Shown one piece after another: positions 62,016 to 64,000 of a stretch of DNA of 64,000 bases. Position numbers and translations under genes: made by a program. The stretch covers positions 62,001-126,000 of the forward strand of contig JAEMGR010000038.1 of NCBI GenBank assembly GCA_016458225.1, read 5' to 3'. This DNA comes from Myxococcaceae bacterium JPH2 (lineage in GTDB: Bacteria > Myxococcota > Myxococcia > Myxococcales > Myxococcaceae). Within the stretch, counting starts at the first letter, position 1; each line of letters opens with the position of its first letter. The notes under the pieces are model-generated. The model searched no databases. It was not told where the DNA came from and saw only the letters and a program-made list of their open reading frames with translations.

Positions 62016-63842
62016 ATGCGACCTGCTACCCGTCACACCGTCCTCCTCACCGTGGGGACCGTCGTCGGCCTCGCGGCGCTTGCCTTCGCGCAAGGCGGCG
62101 GAGCTCCGGCCGCGGAGCCCGAGGCGCGGCCTCATGGACTCTTCGGCTCCGTGCTGTACTTCCTGCACATCCAGCCGTTCATCCTGCTCTTCCTCGTCGT
62201 CGCGGCGGGGTACGCGCTCGGTGAGCTGAAGATCAAGGGCGTGGGGCTTGGCACCACCGCCGCCACGCTCTTGCTGGCGCTGGCCGTGAGCCTCTGGGCC
62301 TACCATGGCTATCACGTCCAATACAGCATCCCGGAATTCACCAGCACCGTCTTCTTCAACCTCTTCATCTTCGCCATCGGCATGAAGGTGGGGCCGCAGT
62401 TCATCGGCGGGCTCGAGCGCGAGGGACGTCACCTCATCGTCCTGTCGCTGCTGCTGCCCATCCTCTCCGCGGCCATCGTCCTGGCCTTCCGCTCGGTGAT
62501 GCACCTGGGGCCCGGGCTGCTCTCGGGCATCCTCTCCGGCGCCAACACGGCCACGCCCGGCTTCGGCGCGGCCCAGGCGGCGCTGACCGAGCGCAGCAAC
62601 GCGAACCCGCAGGCGGCCGCCAACCTCACCACGTCCTATGCGCTCATGTACTGCGTCAGCATGGTGCTCTTCACGGTGATGGTGAAGTTCATGCCGGGCT
62701 GGTTCGGCCGCGACGCCAGGGCAGACGCGAAGAAGATGGAGAAGGAGCTGGCTGGCTCGGAGCAGGCGCCCTTGCCCGGCACCGCGGACTCGTTCCTCCG
62801 TGGCTACGTCCCCATGGACGTGCGCGTCTACCGCATGGAGCGACCCGAGTTCGAGGGGCGCACCGTGGCGGACGTCTACCATGCGTTCCCGCGCGTGGCC
62901 GTCGAGCGCGTGATGCAGGACGGGCGCGTCTACAATCCGCCGCCGGACCTGGTGCTCCATCGCGGCGCGGAGCTGGCGTTGGCGGGCCCGCTGTCGCAGC
63001 TGCTCACGAGCCCCTCGAAGATTGGTCCGGAGGTGGATGACTCGAAGCTGCGAGACATCCGCTTCGAGACGGTGGAGATGGTCGCGCACCGGCCCGAGCT
63101 GGTGGGGCATACGCTGGGCGAGCTGGGCCACGAGGAGGGCGAGGGGCTCTACCTCAACGCCATCTTCCGCGCGGGCGATCAGCTCCCCATCAGCCGCGAT
63201 CAGGTCATCCGCAAGGGCGACGTGCTGCGCGTCACCGGCACCAAGCGCCGCCTCAATGCCATCCAGCAGAAGGTGGGCACCCTGCTGCGGCCCAGCCTCG
63301 CCACGGACATCATCACCCTGGGCCTGGGGCTGTCGGCCGGTGCGCTGCTCGGCACCCTCTCCGTGTCCATGTTCGGCGTGAAGCTCAGCCTCGGCTCCGC
63401 GGTGGGTCTGCTCATCGTCAGCATCGCGCTGAGCACGCTGCGCACCCACAACCCCGCGCTCGGTGGCCCCTTCCCGGAGCCCGCGCGCGAGCTGCTGGAG
63501 GACCTGGGCCTCAACGTCTTCATCGCCATCCTCGGCATCAACTCGGGCGCGGGCGTGGCCAGCGCCATCGCGGGCGGCACCATCGGGCCGGTCCTCATCG
63601 TCGGGCTGGTGTCCATGCTGGTGCCCACGTTCATCTGCTGGGCCATTGGGCAGTACTGGATGAAGATGAATACGGCCGTCCTCATGGGCGCCATCGCCGG
63701 GGCCCGCTGCAACAGCGCCGGCATGCGCGCCTCGCAGGAGGCCACGGGCAGCATCGTCCCGGCCATTGGCTATCCGGTGACCTTCGCGGTCTCGAACCTG
63801 GTCCTCACGCTGATTGCCTACGTGTTCGCGTTGATGGGCTGA
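62016..63842 (+). CDS. AspT/YidE-family membrane exchanger
   Basis: 608 residues. A signal-like N-terminus is followed by an N-terminal half of membrane helices (ILLFLVVAAGYALGELKIKG, HLIVLSLLLPILSAAIVLAF), a central cytoplasmic region with two RCK_C/TrkA_C-type domains (about 270-425; VRVYRMERPEFEGRTVADVY, VEMVAHRPELVGHTLGELGH) and a second membrane half ending in GAIAGARCNSAGMRASQEA. The GxxxGAxCNSA-type block is the AspT signature. AspT exchanges aspartate for alanine to make proton motive force in some bacteria; other members move other anions. The partner gene is not confirmed. Confidence 0.88.
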   Translation: MRPATRHTVLLTVGTVVGLAALAFAQGGGAPAAEPEARPHGLFGSVLYFLHIQPFILLFLVVAAGYALGELKIKGVGLGTTAATLLLALAVSLWAYHGYHVQYSIPEFTSTVFFNLFIFAIGMKVGPQFIGGLEREGRHLIVLSLLLPILSAAIVLAFRSVMHLGPGLLSGILSGANTATPGFGAAQAALTERSNANPQAAANLTTSYALMYCVSMVLFTVMVKFMPGWFGRDARADAKKMEKELAGSEQAPLPGTADSFLRGYVPMDVRVYRMERPEFEGRTVADVYHAFPRVAVERVMQDGRVYNPPPDLVLHRGAELALAGPLSQLLTSPSKIGPEVDDSKLRDIRFETVEMVAHRPELVGHTLGELGHEEGEGLYLNAIFRAGDQLPISRDQVIRKGDVLRVTGTKRRLNAIQQKVGTLLRPSLATDIITLGLGLSAGALLGTLSVSMFGVKLSLGSAVGLLIVSIALSTLRTHNPALGGPFPEPARELLEDLGLNVFIAILGINSGAGVASAIAGGTIGPVLIVGLVSMLVPTFICWAIGQYWMKMNTAVLMGAIAGARCNSAGMRASQEATGSIVPAIGYPVTFAVSNLVLTLIAYVFALMG

Positions 63843-63896
63843 GCCACGGCGCTCCGCCCACGCACTTGCATTCCACTCGCACCGAGGTCGCCCACC

Positions 63897-64000
63897 ATGA
63901 CGACGCCCCTGACGCACACGCCCCTCAAGGCCCGGCTGCTCTCCGCGCTCGCCGACCCGCAGCAGACGCGCTTGGACCTGTGGAACCGCATCCGTGAGGA
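63897..64000 (+). CDS. Start of an unidentified gene, cut by window edge
   Basis: 34 codons are visible from ATG 63897, with GAGGT 9 nt upstream: MTTPLTHTPLKARLLSALAD and then PQQTRLDLWNRIREE. It follows the AspT-type gene by 55 bp on the same strand. In some bacteria the next gene after aspT encodes the aspartate decarboxylase, but this N-terminus is too short to tell. Confidence 0.6.
   Translation, partial: MTTPLTHTPLKARLLSALADPQQTRLDLWNRIRE

Noticed and set aside
61974..63917. 647-residue minus-strand frame
   Set aside because: Antisense shadow of the AspT-type gene; His/Arg/Gln-rich without motifs.

Overview
The window is very GC-rich with strongly GC-biased third codon positions. It carries many lipoproteins, serine/threonine kinases with membrane-anchored sensor tails, PilZ and GGDEF proteins, PEGA-type tails and small lineage-restricted proteins. 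This profile fits a myxobacterium (order Myxococcales, probably suborder Cystobacterineae). It looks like chromosomal housekeeping and signalling DNA. I see no rRNA, tRNA, phage, insertion sequence or CRISPR locus.

Layout. 1-7 kb (minus strand): a phospholipid module, mlaE-mlaF-mlaD, followed by a PfkB sugar kinase, a PilZ protein, a metallophosphoesterase, a lipoprotein and phosphatidylserine decarboxylase (psd, cut by the window edge). 7.1-9.9 kb (plus): a zinc-ribbon protein and two exported proteins. 9.9-16.4 kb (minus): a tightly coupled operon of a zinc-ribbon/coiled-coil protein, a membrane pseudokinase with a PEGA-like tail, a NarL-type response regulator, an active and an inactive M16 peptidase subunit, and an RluA-type pseudouridine synthase; four of its junctions are 4-nt overlaps. 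16.5-22.6 kb: a HAD-type 5'-nucleotidase, then (minus) fur-tlpA and ftsB-like, diguanylate cyclase and RsmJ-like methyltransferase genes. 22.9-33.3 kb: small zinc and helical proteins, a PHP phosphoesterase, an active Ser/Thr kinase with TPR tail, several lipoproteins and an ECF sigma factor.

33.5-40.7 kb (plus): a complete GlgE pathway operon, glgE-treS-mak-glgB, which turns trehalose into branched alpha-glucan through maltose and maltose-1-phosphate. 40.9-42.9 kb: an RsbR-like STAS protein, a V4R-like sensor domain protein and a dienelactone-hydrolase-type enzyme whose start codon lies in a perfect 13-bp inverted repeat. 43-48.5 kb: a lipoprotein, an oxidoreductase, a FUSC transporter, a methyltransferase and a small membrane protein.

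48.5-49 kb is the most unusual non-coding stretch: an AT-rich patch, then five direct copies of a degenerate 26-bp element with dyad symmetry, spaced about 50 bp apart, then a strong intrinsic terminator. 49-64 kb: gamma-glutamylcyclotransferase-like, GbsR-like regulator and polyprenyl synthetase genes; an MFS transporter; a chemoreceptor; an acyltransferase; a dienelactone hydrolase/NTF2 fusion lacking the usual nucleophile; a response-regulator/histidine-kinase hybrid with in-frame tandem duplications; a beta-helix lipoprotein; an OprP-type porin; an AspT-type exchanger; and the start of one more gene.

No single region is proven to be a new system. The best candidates for follow-up are the 48.6 kb repeat array, the pseudokinase/M16 operon and the start-codon hairpin at 42.3 kb.
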